Below, piece by piece: positions 19,205-28,227 of a stretch of 64,000 bases of DNA. The translations under genes were made by a program, and so were the position numbers. The notes under the pieces were generated by a model. That model did no database searches, was not told the DNA's origin, and saw only the letters and a program-made list of their open reading frames with translations. The stretch comes from Prostheceraeus crozeri (lineage: Eukaryota; Platyhelminthes; Polycladida; Euryleptidae): NCBI GenBank assembly GCA_907163375.1, contig CAJQUW010007128.1, positions 42,761-106,760 on the forward strand. Reading direction: 5' to 3'. The first letter of the stretch is position 1. Every line of letters begins with the position of its first letter.

Positions 19205-20562
19205 TCGATCCCTTCAATAGGAATTTCTTCTCGATCGACTAAACCAATTATGAAGGTACCTTCGACTATCTCGGTTTTTACGTACAACTTATGCAGTGGA
19301 GCTGAGATACATCCTCCGACGCCGCGGAGTGGAACACATAATCCCGTGTATGTGGCATGTGACACTGGAACTATGTCTTTCACTATGATTGAAATGCTCC
19401 GGCATCTCGCCATACTGTAACTGGATATAAATCATCTTTATCGTTACCAGCTAGACCGTCTTTCGTGAAAGCTTGCTTCCCTTATTCAATTAGTTGTTCA
19501 CTTTCGTCGACTGAAGTATACCTATCATGCTCATTGACCTGAACACCATAAAAACTAGTAGGAAAGGATTTTTCCTGCTCAGTCTCAAGATGGCAGTTCG
19601 TTTCACGAACAAGCGTTGCGGGCTTTCTATCGTACTTTTCTGGTCGTCCATGCAATTGCCAACATTCTGTTTTTGCATGTCCCTTTCTCTTACAGTGTTC
19701 ACATTCTATTTTCCATCTTGGCGTTTCTCGTTTTCTCATATCTTCTGGCTGTTTGTTTTTATTGTCATATTGCCTGTTGTCTTCATAATATTTTTCCTGT
19801 CTTTTGTCTTAATGATATTTTTCTGCACTTCTTGTGTAATAGTTTCTTGGCTTTTCATAATGGTAATACGACCGTGGCTTTTTATGCGTCAATTCGTATT
19901 GATCGGCGATTCTTGCTGCTTCGGTTATGTTTTGTGGCATTCTCTCATCTAAATATACTTTGATTTGTGGGCTCAAACAGTTCTTAAATTCTTCGATGAG
20001 GATGACATTTCGTAGTTTCTCAAACGTATCGGCGTTTTCGGCTTTCGTCCACTTATCAAATAAGACTTCTTTATCTTTGGCAAATTGTAAATGATTTTGC
20101 TCTTTCATTCTTTTCCATGAACGGAATTTCTGTCGGTAGGCTTCTGGCACCAACTCATATGCTTCAAGGATTACTTGTTTTACCTTTTCATAATCTTTGG
20201 CATCGCCATTAGGTAAGGCTGCATACGCCTTTTGCGCTTTACCAGTTAAAACTGTCTGCATCAGGAAGGTCCATTTTTCTTTTGGCCAGTTTGCCGTTTC
20301 AGCAACCCTCTCAAAACACAGGAAAAATTGTTCCACGTCTCTTTCGGAAAACTTTGGAACTATAGATGCATTTTCTTTTAATGATGCCTCTGATTTTCTT
20401 TTTCAGTTTCTGCTTTTGTTCTTATTCTCTCTAGTTCAATTTCTCTTTGCATATTCATCTCTTTTTCTCTGAGTTCTCTTTCGGCCTCCCTTTGTTCTCT
20501 TCGTTCTTCTCGTTCTAATCGCTTTTCTTCTCGTTCTCGTTCTAATCGCTTTTCTTCCAATT
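19205..20562 (-). pseudogene. LTR retrotransposon gag middle/C-terminus and protease start
   Basis: Read on the minus strand from 20,562: a Glu/Arg coiled coil, a one-base shift near 20,385, a capsid-like domain (20,336-19,809), an in-frame stop, a CCHC zinc knuckle CEHCKRKGHAKTEC at ~19,700-19,655, another stop, then the retropepsin region (19,413-19,205) broken at the element 1 insertion. This is the order of Ty3/Gypsy gag-pol. Element 2 separates it from its N-terminus at 42,837-43,110. Confidence 0.8.
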
Positions 20563-20568
20563 CTCGTT
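20563..20568. repeat. Target-site duplication of element 2, left copy (CTCGTT)
   Basis: CTCGTT precedes AGTAGTAAGGAAG. CTCGTT also follows the right end at 42,831-42,836. Six bases, as for other Polintons. The right terminal base pair pattern differs by one substitution (…ACTATT against expected …ACTACT). The target itself is repetitive, so a slightly different boundary is possible. Confidence 0.75.
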
Positions 20569-22210
20569 AGTAGTAAGGAAGTGACAAACACCAGATAGCG
20601 CAAGATGGCCGCCATCGCTGACGTCCCCCCCCCTCTGGAACGACAGAGGTTGTAGTCTGTCGTGGTGTGCCGGCCAGGTTGGTTCACGTTCGCAAAATGT
20701 TCGCTGACGTCCCCCCCCTCTGGAACGACAGAGTGTCGTGGTGGACTTGGGCGACCGCCAGGATTAGTCTTGAGGCTATAGTGTGTGATGTTTTTCGTGC
20801 AATCTGCTGAATGTTGGGTTGTAAAATGGGCTGTTTCGAGTGGAAGGAGTGCTCGGATGGGAAAACGGAGGCCAGATTCGGATTCGGCGTGAAATTCTGC
20901 ATCGGTATGGTGAGTTTCAAGTCAATCGGAGAGAAAAATTTTCGCTGACGTCCCCCCCCCCTCTGGACAGCTCGCTTCGATTTTGGCTTCCACTGGACGG
21001 ATTTTGTCGTGCGATAGCTCGTTTGAAAGCTAAGAGTGAGACAAATTCAGTGAAAGAATCGGCTTGTTCCTATCTGTCTTTGTTTAGATGTGAGACGCCA
21101 TTTAAGATTTTGGGACATTGGCGAAAAACGACAGAGTTAGAATTTGGGACGTTTTGGGCTCTAGCTTCAAAACGAAGCATCGGATTGGAAAACGGATTTC
21201 AGATTTGGAATCAGCGTGAAATTCTTTATCTGTATGGTGAGTTTCAAGTCAATCGGCGACAAAAAATTTTCAACATTTTTCGAAAAAACGACAGAGTTAG
21301 AATTTGGGACGTTTTGGTGTGTGGCGCCCAAACGAACCATCGGATGAGAAAACGGAGGCCAGATTCGGATTCAGCGTGAAATTCTGCATCGGTATGGTGA
21401 GTTTCAAGTCAATCGGAGAGAAAAATTTTCGCTGACGTCCCCCCCCCTCTGGACAGCTCGCTTCAATTTTGGCTTCCAGTGGACGGATTTAGTCGTGCCA
21501 TAGCTCGTTTGAAAGCTAAGAGTGAGACAAATTCACTGAAAGAATCGGCTTGTTCCTATCTGTCTTTGTTTAGATGTGAGACGCCATTTAAGATTTTGGG
21601 ACATTGGCGAAAAACGACAGAGTTAGAATTTGGGACGTTTTGGGCTCTAGCTTCAAAACGAAGCATCGGATTGGAAAACGGATTTCAGATTTGGAATCAG
21701 CGTGAAATTCTTTATCTGTATGGTGAGTTTCATGTCAATCGGAGAGTTTCAAGTCAATCGGCGAGAAAAATTTTCAACATTTTTCGGAAAAACGACAGAG
21801 TTAGAATTTTTGCGATGGCTGCCTACTGTAGAGCCAAAACGAAGCATCGGATGGGAAAACGGAGGCCAGATTCGAATTCAGCGTCAAATTCTACATGGAA
21901 ATGGTGTATTTCCAGCTCAATCGGAGAGAAAAAATTTTCGCTGACGTCCCCCCCCTCTGGACAGCTCGCTACGATTTTGGCTTCCAGTGGACGGATTTTG
22001 TCGTGCCATAGCTCGTTTGAAAGCTAAGAGTGAGAAAAATTCATTGAAAGAATCGGCTTGTTCCTATCTGTCTTCGTTTAGATGTGAGACGCCATTTAAG
22101 ATTTTGGGACATTGGCGAAAAACGACAGAGTTAGAATTTGGGACGTTTTGGGCTGTAGCACCTAAACGAAGGCTGGGATGGGTAAACGGAGGCCAGATTT
22201 GGAATCAGCT
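20569..22210 (+). repeat. Element 2 left TIR and ~500-bp subrepeats
   Basis: The outer ~810 bp mirrors the right end. From about 20,940 a ~490-510 bp unit is repeated about 2.5 times (starts near 20,940, 21,430, 21,940), each opening with a GCTGACGTCCCCCCC..CTCTGG motif. The right end has only one unit, so the two TIRs differ in length. Open frames in this region are by-products of the repeat, not genes. Confidence 0.85.
20617..20745 (+). promoter_or_regulatory. Repeated TGACGTCC + poly-C motif in TIR
   Basis: The motif GCTGACGTCCCCCCC..CTCTGG occurs at about 20,618, 20,704, 20,944, 21,431 and 21,940. Inverted copies lie near 42,430, 42,680 and 42,765. The two outermost are followed by AACGACAGAG. 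TGACGTC is the core of CREB/ATF sites. The poly-C run beside it could form unusual structure. Enhancer or origin function is inference. Confidence 0.5.
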
Positions 22211-22222
22211 TGATGTTATTGT

Positions 22223-22270
22223 CCAATGAGGATCATCATCCAATGAGAATCAAGCATTTCTTTATAAATA
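22223..22270 (+). promoter_or_regulatory. Pol II promoter: two CCAAT boxes and TATA box
   Basis: CCAAT at 22,223-22,227 and 22,240-22,244, both followed by GAG/GAGAA, and TATAAATA at 22,263-22,270. The ATG of the spliced gene is ~105 bases downstream. The arrangement is a textbook strong Pol II promoter just inside the left TIR. Confidence 0.75.
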
Positions 22271-22372
22271 GCGAGCCTTCCACAGTGAGAATCATTCCAT
22301 CGTTGAATCACACGAGTGACGGACGCACATTTTCTCTCTCTCTCTAGTTCCCTGTTCTATTATCCAACTAAA

Positions 22373-23148
22373 ATGGTAAGTCGCTACTTCCCTCCCTCTC
22401 GTCCCTTGAACGTAAACTTAATACAATCTTTTTTCATTTTCAGGCATCTACTCCATCTGCTGCACTAGTAGGACAAAATGGCGCTCAAACGTTACAAGGT
22501 TCGCTACGGTCAGATCATCTACAACTGAGGCCAGTGGAAGAAACATCCAAGGTACATAATCCTACACCGCTACAGCGTAAATTTAAACAAGCCTTGCGTT
22601 ATGATGATCATAGCGTAGTACTCCAAACGGGAATGCTCCCTTCCACGGATGTCAAGATAATGCACAATCAGTATGGGGACTACATACTGATCCCCGTGAG
22701 TCCGTACATTCGCCACCAACTTGATATTATTGAGGAGTACGTGACATTAAATATGGACATTCCTACTCCTCTTGCTCAAGAGTGGAAGGCGAGAGATGAC
22801 AAGGATACTCCCTATAGAAAGATTTGGGATGGTAATCACATTTGCCTACCGGTATCACATTGGTGTACTTACTATAAGAAGGATGGAGATCATTCAATAC
22901 CCATCAGATGTGATGAGCTCGGAGAAGGTACTTGGGATATCCTTTTCAAAGTGAATGGGCTATATTATGGTCGACACAAGGATAATAAAATAGCCTCTCT
23001 CTCCATGCATATGGAATCCATCCTATATATTCCAAAACCACCCAACGTGGACGACATAATTGATCAAATCCTTAACAGCAGTGGTACGAAGCGCAAGTCG
23101 GAGAAGAATGCTGCATCAAAACGCAAATCAAAGAAGGAGAATTACTAG
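22373..23148 (+). CDS. Spliced TIR-proximal early-type protein, 235 aa
   Basis: Exon 1 contributes only the ATG (22,373-22,375). A 68-bp intron runs from GTAAGT at 22,376 to CAG at 22,443, and exon 2 runs 22,444-23,148 and is open throughout in the joined phase. The N-terminal ~30 residues are Ser/Ala/Gln-rich. The centre is a mixed alpha/beta domain of unknown family with Trp/Tyr/His-rich segments. The C-terminal ~25 residues are a Lys-rich nuclear-localisation-like tail (KRKSEKNAASKRKSKK). Promoter position suggests an early gene. A DNA-binding role is a guess from the basic tail. Confidence 0.7.
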
Positions 23149-23308
23149 TCCTTTCCTAACTCTACCCTATGACAATTCGCTTATGTGCTTTGAGTGTCGT
23201 AGACGTGGTCTTATTAGATACATTTTACTTCTTCGTTGCCATCATATCATTTGTGTATTTTGTCGTGAAAAGCATCGATGTAATTCTTCATTTTGTAATA
23301 TGTTATAG
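23060..23308 (+). CDS. Small RING-finger-like protein
   Basis: The C-terminal 40 residues read CFECRRRG...RCHHIICVFC...C....C, that is C-x2-C...C-x-H-x2-C-x2-C, a RING pattern. The 5' part overlaps the preceding gene in another frame, so the true start is probably a later Met (near 23,105 or 23,183) or a spliced exon. RING proteins act as ubiquitin ligases. A viral modulator of host proteins is inference. Confidence 0.4.
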   Translation: MIKSLTAVVRSASRRRMLHQNANQRRRITSPFLTLPYDNSLMCFECRRRGLIRYILLLRCHHIICVFCREKHRCNSSFCNML

Positions 23309-23360
23309 AACGTTTCCTTAGATGTGTAAATTTCCGTTTTAGGCTTCTATCATCATTTTT

Positions 23361-23891
23361 ATGGATTGTGAGGGTGAACCTGTACAGGAGCTCAGTGCTA
23401 TTGCTATGAACAATTGGACATATCAGATTGTTAGTGTCTATCATCAACATGCCAACTGCGATCCCAATGTTGATCAATGGGCGAGAAAACACATTCATGG
23501 ACTTAATCTGAAATATTTGCAAGACTATGGCTTTTCTTGTGAAAGTGCTCTTCTTATTGACTTTAAACGATGGTTAGCTGCTTTCAATGTTATACGCATC
23601 TTTTGTAATAATCCTGGTAAGGAGAGGAAAGTATTTCCCAATCTAATCATTGATGATATTTTGCTCCCGCCTTGGGATAGTAGAGTGAATCAACACTACC
23701 ATGAAGTCACGAAACGTTTTAAGGATTTGTGTGTTCCTATTTTGTCTGTTCCTTGTAGTAGCTACGTTCATAACCAATGCTTCTTTCCTCCTTACCTCAA
23801 CACTGCCAAAGTCCTGTATGGTTATCATTGCTCGCTGTATGATAGTTATCAGCTGTATCTATTTTATCTCTTTCAAACCATTGATTTATAA
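23361..23891 (+). CDS. DEDD (DnaQ-like) 3'-5' exonuclease-like protein, 176 aa
   Basis: From ATG 23,361 the protein opens with MDCEGEPVQELSAI, a D-x-E Exo I-type motif right at the N-terminus, followed by an IVSVYHQH strand, an WARKHIHGLN segment and a later FKRWL...FCNNP segment that fits Exo II. A candidate Exo III (H..C.PYLNT region) is weaker. A splice acceptor-like TTTTAG lies 18 bases before the ATG. It may be proofreading or RNA/DNA processing, separate from the polymerase's own exonuclease. Confidence 0.5.
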   Translation: MDCEGEPVQELSAIAMNNWTYQIVSVYHQHANCDPNVDQWARKHIHGLNLKYLQDYGFSCESALLIDFKRWLAAFNVIRIFCNNPGKERKVFPNLIIDDILLPPWDSRVNQHYHEVTKRFKDLCVPILSVPCSSYVHNQCFFPPYLNTAKVLYGYHCSLYDSYQLYLFYLFQTIDL

Positions 23892-23978
23892 TGCATGCTT
23901 GTTACCGTTATTCAATAAATGTTACTATGAGAAGAGTTGTTGTTTTCATGCAATGGATGGGTTAGATAAAGGGCGATC

Positions 23979-24388
23979 ATGTCTTTCTCAAACGACTGCG
24001 GAACATTACGTTTTCATAGGCAAAGTTTAAAAGGAGCTGTTCAAGATTATGTGATAAAATTTCATAAAGATGAGACCGACATCGAAGCAGTGGTCGATGA
24101 TGCTAGCACTCTATTTCTAGAATTAATGAATACATTCTCTGATAGCATTATCATGGCGCGATTAGTTGCGAAAATTAAGTTTAGTCATTTTGGAAAGGAA
24201 GAGGTGGAAAGTCGCTCTTTCCATTTTGCTTCTTACTCAATGGAAGTGGTAGATCACCCGAAGAATTTTTTAAAAGACATATGATAAAAATTGCTGAACG
24301 TCTTAACGCATTTAACCATCATGGTAGCAGTCTAGTGATTGAAGCGATTTCAGATATTCACATTCAACTTTCCATAAAGAAAAATTGA
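23979..24388 (+). pseudogene. Stand-alone copy of the polymerase N-terminal domain, one frameshift
   Basis: The frame from ATG 23,979 is shifted by one base near 24,260 and continues open to TGA 24,386-24,388. The full region contains a segment of the type KIKFSHF ... SYSMEVVDHP ... FNHHGSSLVIEAI. The polymerase of the same element has the matching KIKYVKI ... ATEVVDYES ... FNERDSGLIFHGIE series about residues 165-235. So the two are paralogous domains. The function is unknown. Terminal-protein or primer handling is a speculative idea. A programmed frameshift is not excluded. Confidence 0.5.
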
Positions 24389-24390
24389 AA

Positions 24391-24714
24391 ATGCAGTGGT
24401 ACTTGATTGTAGCACAACTGGTTTTCGAGCTATGTCTGCTCACTCTCGAAGTATATTCCTTCTGTACATGCGTCTATTATTTAGAAAAGGCTAGCAAATT
24501 CATATCTTCAAAAAGACTTGCTATAGACATCAGTAACGGTGAAACTATGTGTTGCGATGTATGTAAGCGAAAGGATGGAAATGAAAAGCGCATCTTCAAG
24601 AGATGTAAGCATGCCTTTTGTCAACGCTGTTTCATACGTAATTGCATTCAACTTTGCCAATGTAACCACTGTGACATTGCTCATTTCGAGTGTCACTTAT
24701 GTCGCAATAGTTAG
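24391..24714 (+). CDS. Membrane-anchored RING-finger protein, 107 aa
   Basis: ATG 24,391. Residues ~3-28 are hydrophobic (one membrane segment), then a RING-HC domain: CCDVC ... CKHAFCQRC ... C...CNHC ... CHLC. The spacing of Cys/His is complete for two zinc ions. The topology suggests a membrane-bound ubiquitin ligase able to act on host membrane or immune proteins. The target is unknown. It is separated by only a few bases from neighbouring genes. Confidence 0.6.
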   Translation: MQWYLIVAQLVFELCLLTLEVYSFCTCVYYLEKASKFISSKRLAIDISNGETMCCDVCKRKDGNEKRIFKRCKHAFCQRCFIRNCIQLCQCNHCDIAHFECHLCRNS

Positions 24715-24765
24715 TACCTATGCAAATGTGGTAAAGATAGGTTTTAGCAAAGACTAACACGGAAA

Positions 24766-25122
24766 ATGGCGAAACGTAAAATGACGAAACGTAAAAGTCA
24801 AAAGTTTTCTTCAGCCATTCAAGCTCTCCGACGAATGAAAGCAAATCAGCGATACAATGCTATACGACATGCTAACGATAAATTCATTTGTGAAATTATT
24901 TCTCATGTGAGGAAGTTGAGGACGAAGAAATTAGCGCCAAAACAACGAAAGTTACTTAAGCGATATGCTACGAAATTGCGTTTCATCTCCAATCCTAAAG
25001 TCACCCTTCAAAGAAAGAGGAAAACTCTAACACAAAAGGGCGGTTTCCTTTCAGCAATACTTCCAATGATAGCTCCTGCCGTGGGCAACCTATTGGGTAA
25101 TATCTTTGGCTCTAAGCGTTAA
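24766..25122 (+). CDS. Basic virion core-like protein with hydrophobic C-terminus, 118 aa
   Basis: A strongly basic N-terminal two thirds (Lys/Arg > 30%) is followed by a GG-FLSAILPMIAPAVGNLLG segment. This basic plus Gly/Pro-hydrophobic plan is shared with adenovirus core protein X-like proteins of adintoviruses and with the element 1 protein at 4,893-5,348. A role in DNA condensation is inferred. Confidence 0.55.
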   Translation: MAKRKMTKRKSQKFSSAIQALRRMKANQRYNAIRHANDKFICEIISHVRKLRTKKLAPKQRKLLKRYATKLRFISNPKVTLQRKRKTLTQKGGFLSAILPMIAPAVGNLLGNIFGSKR

Positions 25123-25153
25123 TTATGCAAATGTTGAATCTCAAAGTAATAAA

Positions 25154-25771
25154 ATGGATTTCAGACTTCAATGTGATAAAGTTCTGACTGTATCAGGTCC
25201 ATCTCATGCAGGTAAAACTGTTTTCACGCTGAATTTATTGGATAAAAGAAGGGAGTTGTTTAAGGAACCTATCAATCGAGTGATTTGGTGTTATGGTATT
25301 TATCAACCGTCGCTGTTTCAGGAATTGCAAAGTCGCAACTTTATTCGACATGAAGGAATTATTCCAGTGGATAAACTTCAATCTAATGATGTTGTTGTAT
25401 TGGATGATTTATTAAAAGAAAGTAAGAATTCAAAAGATGTTACAGATATGTTCACTCGCGCAGCACACCATAAAAGGTGCTTTATCATCTATATCACACA
25501 AAATTTGTTTCCTGATGGAAAAGAAGCTCGTACACGAAACCTGAATACACACTATTATGCTATTTTCAAGAATCCGCGAGATAAAAGTCAATTTGAAATT
25601 TTAGCGCGACAAGTTGCACCCAGAGGATCAAAAGCCTTAATTGAAATTTTTCAAGCAGCTACTGAAAAACCATACGGTTACTTATTCATTGACTTTACGC
25701 AAGAGTGTCCGGAAGAATTTAGATTTCGAAGTGATATTTTGAAAACTCCCATGATTATCTACAAACTATGA
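25154..25771 (+). CDS. DNA-packaging ATPase
   Basis: Walker A GPSHAGKT at residues 15-22, Walker B DVVVLDD at ~79-85, then a TRAAHHKRCFIIYITQNLF segment with the sensor Gln. Start chosen at ATG 25,154. An upstream ATG at 25,106 would add 16 residues but overlaps the preceding gene. The length (205 aa) is normal for Polinton/adintovirus packaging ATPases. The stop overlaps the next ATG (ATGA-type at 25,768-25,771). Confidence 0.85.
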   Translation: MDFRLQCDKVLTVSGPSHAGKTVFTLNLLDKRRELFKEPINRVIWCYGIYQPSLFQELQSRNFIRHEGIIPVDKLQSNDVVVLDDLLKESKNSKDVTDMFTRAAHHKRCFIIYITQNLFPDGKEARTRNLNTHYYAIFKNPRDKSQFEILARQVAPRGSKALIEIFQAATEKPYGYLFIDFTQECPEEFRFRSDILKTPMIIYKL

Positions 25772-26460
25772 GTTCTTATTCTCGCATGATTGTTATTCCT
25801 CAGGATGAATATGTACAATTGACTGCCATGCAGCAAGTAAAGCAACCTCTTGCAAATCAAATGTATAGGAAAGAAATAGATTATCAGCAAAATGTTCACA
25901 TCAAAGATCCACATCGTGCTGTATTATTACAATCGGAAACTGTTGAGCAATTGAAAAACTTGAAGAATAAGATGCGTGACTCTGTATCGACTGCTACACC
26001 TTTAGCATCTCGCGCACATGCCATATCTCTTTTCAACAGTATTGAACCCCATCTCAATGTAAATGATAGAGGAGAAATCATTACAGATGAAAATAAAGTG
26101 ATTGATGCTTCACGTTATGAAGACTTGATTCAGTATGCGACACGTAGAAAGCGCCGTCAGGGCTATGTTCCACCTGGTTGGTCATACTTTCTTAAACTAT
26201 TGAAAAAGCATAATGTACCAAAATTTGCTTTAAATAATGAGACATTGAAAGAACTTGATTCAACAGTGGCTACTACTCCAATGCTTCAGGCGATGAAAAT
26301 GCCAACAAATTGGTTTAAGACGTCACCTGCTACATCCCCTCCCACACTCACTAAGCAAACAAGAGGAAGAACTCGACGTAGATCTACATCGCCACTAAAA
26401 CTGGTAAAAGGAAAACGTAAAACAGCTCCTCCTAGGAAATACATGTTCTCAGACTATTAA
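25768..26460 (+). CDS. Conserved structural-block protein, 230 aa, unknown function
   Basis: It overlaps the ATPase stop by 4 bases. The N-terminal half is helical with an IP..EY..L start. The middle has DASRYEDLIQYATRRKRR and PGWSYFLKLLKKHNVP. The C-terminal ~50 residues are Pro/Thr/Arg-rich and very basic (TRGRTRRRSTSP...KGKRK). No enzyme motif. Position between ATPase and integrase and the basic tail suggest a virion DNA-contacting protein. Not recognised with certainty. Confidence 0.55.
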   Translation: MSSYSRMIVIPQDEYVQLTAMQQVKQPLANQMYRKEIDYQQNVHIKDPHRAVLLQSETVEQLKNLKNKMRDSVSTATPLASRAHAISLFNSIEPHLNVNDRGEIITDENKVIDASRYEDLIQYATRRKRRQGYVPPGWSYFLKLLKKHNVPKFALNNETLKELDSTVATTPMLQAMKMPTNWFKTSPATSPPTLTKQTRGRTRRRSTSPLKLVKGKRKTAPPRKYMFSDY

Positions 26461-26461
26461 T

Positions 26462-26677
26462 ATGAAGCAGATGTGTTGCTTGCCATGTAATGAGCCGCCA
26501 GAGGTGAATGTCGTTGTCACTTGCACTTGCTGCGCCAGCTCTCATAATGAAACCCCTAAGCAATGTGAACACGATCGCAAAACCGCTAAAGCTAAATGCT
26601 GCAGTTGTTGTAAATGTAGAAAGGCAAGAAAACAAAAAGATGAGAAGGAGGAAAAAGAGTCAGTCGTCTTCGACTGA
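26462..26677 (+). CDS. Cys-rich microprotein, 71 aa
   Basis: Begins 2 bases after the preceding stop. It contains 14 cysteines in pairs (CC, CTCC, CCSCCKC) in the first 58 residues, then a Lys/Glu tail. It overlaps the start of integrase by 38 bases in another frame. No hydrophobic signal. The clusters could bind zinc or form disulfides. Its placement without a gap supports it being real. Family unknown. Confidence 0.4.
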   Translation: MKQMCCLPCNEPPEVNVVVTCTCCASSHNETPKQCEHDRKTAKAKCCSCCKCRKARKQKDEKEEKESVVFD

Positions 26678-27728
26678 ACGTTTGAAGTCAATCTATTATG
26701 ATGTAAAACATCCGGCAGGATTTGCATCTATCAAGAAATTATCAAAAGCGAGTGGTCTTCCACAATCACAAGTGAAACGATGGTTAAAGGGTCAGGCTAC
26801 CTATACACTCCACAAACAAGCGAAAAAGAAGTACCGCACCCGCCATTATATTGTTCATGACATCGATGAACAGTGGCAAGCAGATTTGTGTGATGTTGCC
26901 TCCATTTCAAAACATAACTCGGGCAATAATTTTATTTTAACCGTCATTGATATTTTCTCGCGTTATGCGTGGGCTCAACCTTTAAAAACTAAAGAAGGGA
27001 AAGGAGTAGCAAAAGCATTCCAAACAATTTTTCGAGAAGGTCGCATTCCAAAAAGAATTCAGAGTGATCAAGGAAAAGAGTTTGAAAATCAGCATGTGAC
27101 AAGATTATTTGAGAGGCATGACATTGAGTTGTTTAGTGTAAAGAGTGCTTATAAAGCTGCACTCGTTGAACGTTTTAATCGCACATTAAAAAATCGCTTG
27201 TGGCGACATTTTACTGCCAACTTGACACAAAATTGGACAAAGGTTCTACAAGATACACTCCATGCCTACAATCACTCTATCCATCGTTCTATTGGACTTA
27301 GACCAGTAGATGTAAATGCTGACAATGTAGATAAAGTGCGCGAATCATTCCAACGTAAACGCGCTCATGTGAAAAGTGATGTGAAAATTGGTGCTAAAGT
27401 TCGTATCTCAAAAGTGAAAAGTGTTTTTGCTAAAGGGTACCTTCCGAATTGGACAGAGGAGGTATTTACAGTATCAAGGATTAATCAAAAAGACTCTCCG
27501 ACCTCCTACAAGTTGAAAGATTACGATAATGAAGAAATTGAGGGTAGCTTTTACCGCGATGAGATTGAGGTAGTCACTGAAAGTGAAACATATTTGGTAG
27601 AGAAAATCATTCGATGTAAAAAACGGCAAGGTGAAGAATGGTGTCTTGTTAAATGGACTGGTTATCCTTCAAGTATGAACTCTTGGATGCGTCGTGCCGA
27701 CATCTTTCATCTAAGTGATCGACAGTGA
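26640..27728 (+). CDS. Retrovirus-like integrase with C-terminal chromodomain, 362 aa
   Basis: Inserts the element into host DNA. Start taken at ATG 26,640, since upstream sequence is occupied by the Cys-rich frame. The N-terminal helix-turn-helix-like region (~residues 25-50) replaces the usual HHCC. Catalytic residues D82 (QADLCD), D143 (QSDQGKEFEN) and E177 (AALVERFN) have D,D-33-E spacing. An SH3-like KIGAKVRI...WTEEVFTV segment is at ~257-290. A chromodomain (YLVEKIIRCKK...WCLVKWTGYP..MNSWM) ends the protein. All key residues are present. The chromodomain may steer integration to marked chromatin. Confidence 0.88.
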   Translation: MRRRKKSQSSSTERLKSIYYDVKHPAGFASIKKLSKASGLPQSQVKRWLKGQATYTLHKQAKKKYRTRHYIVHDIDEQWQADLCDVASISKHNSGNNFILTVIDIFSRYAWAQPLKTKEGKGVAKAFQTIFREGRIPKRIQSDQGKEFENQHVTRLFERHDIELFSVKSAYKAALVERFNRTLKNRLWRHFTANLTQNWTKVLQDTLHAYNHSIHRSIGLRPVDVNADNVDKVRESFQRKRAHVKSDVKIGAKVRISKVKSVFAKGYLPNWTEEVFTVSRINQKDSPTSYKLKDYDNEEIEGSFYRDEIEVVTESETYLVEKIIRCKKRQGEEWCLVKWTGYPSSMNSWMRRADIFHLSDRQ

Positions 27729-27769
27729 TTCATGCAAAGTTGTAACTAACAATGTTTAGGGTTTGAGCT

Positions 27770-28225
27770 ATGAATCCAACTGCCTCATTTTATTCACGAC
27801 CCTCCTATGTAAGTGGTGGAGGACAAATTTACATCGGCGCTCGCCGCCAACGTGGAGGTAGCATACTTGGTGCACTGAAATCTGTTGTAGCACCTCTCAT
27901 ATCCAATGTCGGTAGATCTTTAAAACGAAATGTTTTAAGTAATGCCGTTGGCTTTGCTGGTGATGTTGCTAGTGATCTTTCCAGAGGTAGAAGTTTTAAG
28001 AGCAGTTTGTTGAATCGTGGGAAGGAACGCGGTTTAAAAACATTGAAGAAGACCTTTGCTGGTGTTACTCAAGGAAAGAAATCACCTAAACGAATGAAAA
28101 AAGGAAGGAGGAAACATCGCGGAGCTGGTAAGGTGCGATCTTCAGTCAAAAGGCATTCACGCAAACGTCGTAGAGGCTCTAATCATTCATCAGGCGCTAA
28201 ACGACGACGCTGCTATAACTTCTAA
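27770..28225 (+). CDS. Basic core protein (adenovirus X/mu-like), 151 aa
   Basis: The N-terminal ~30 residues are Gly/Tyr-rich. A RQRGGSILGALKSVVAPLI segment starts an amphipathic region, and the last ~50 residues are extremely basic (KRMKKGRRKHRGAG, SRKRRRG). It directly precedes the capsid gene. The composition fits a protein that packs DNA in the virion. Family by analogy. Confidence 0.6.
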   Translation: MNPTASFYSRPSYVSGGGQIYIGARRQRGGSILGALKSVVAPLISNVGRSLKRNVLSNAVGFAGDVASDLSRGRSFKSSLLNRGKERGLKTLKKTFAGVTQGKKSPKRMKKGRRKHRGAGKVRSSVKRHSRKRRRGSNHSSGAKRRRCYNF

Positions 28226-28227
28226 TC

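Noticed and set aside
19527-19963. 141- and 115-codon hydrophobic plus-strand frames
   Set aside because: Antisense of Lys/Glu-rich retrotransposon gag, which yields Phe/Leu/Ser-rich frames.
20563-20571. A 9-bp target duplication ATTCTCGTT for element 2 with a 3-base unequal terminus
   Set aside because: A 6-bp CTCGTT duplication with AGTAGTA ends and one substitution in the right terminus explains it better and matches elements 1 and 3.
20684-22229. Several 75-180 codon frames in the element 2 left end and at 41,767-42,715
   Set aside because: They recur with each subrepeat, read the same sequence in several frames and both orientations, and have no codon-level sign of selection. They are TIR repeats.
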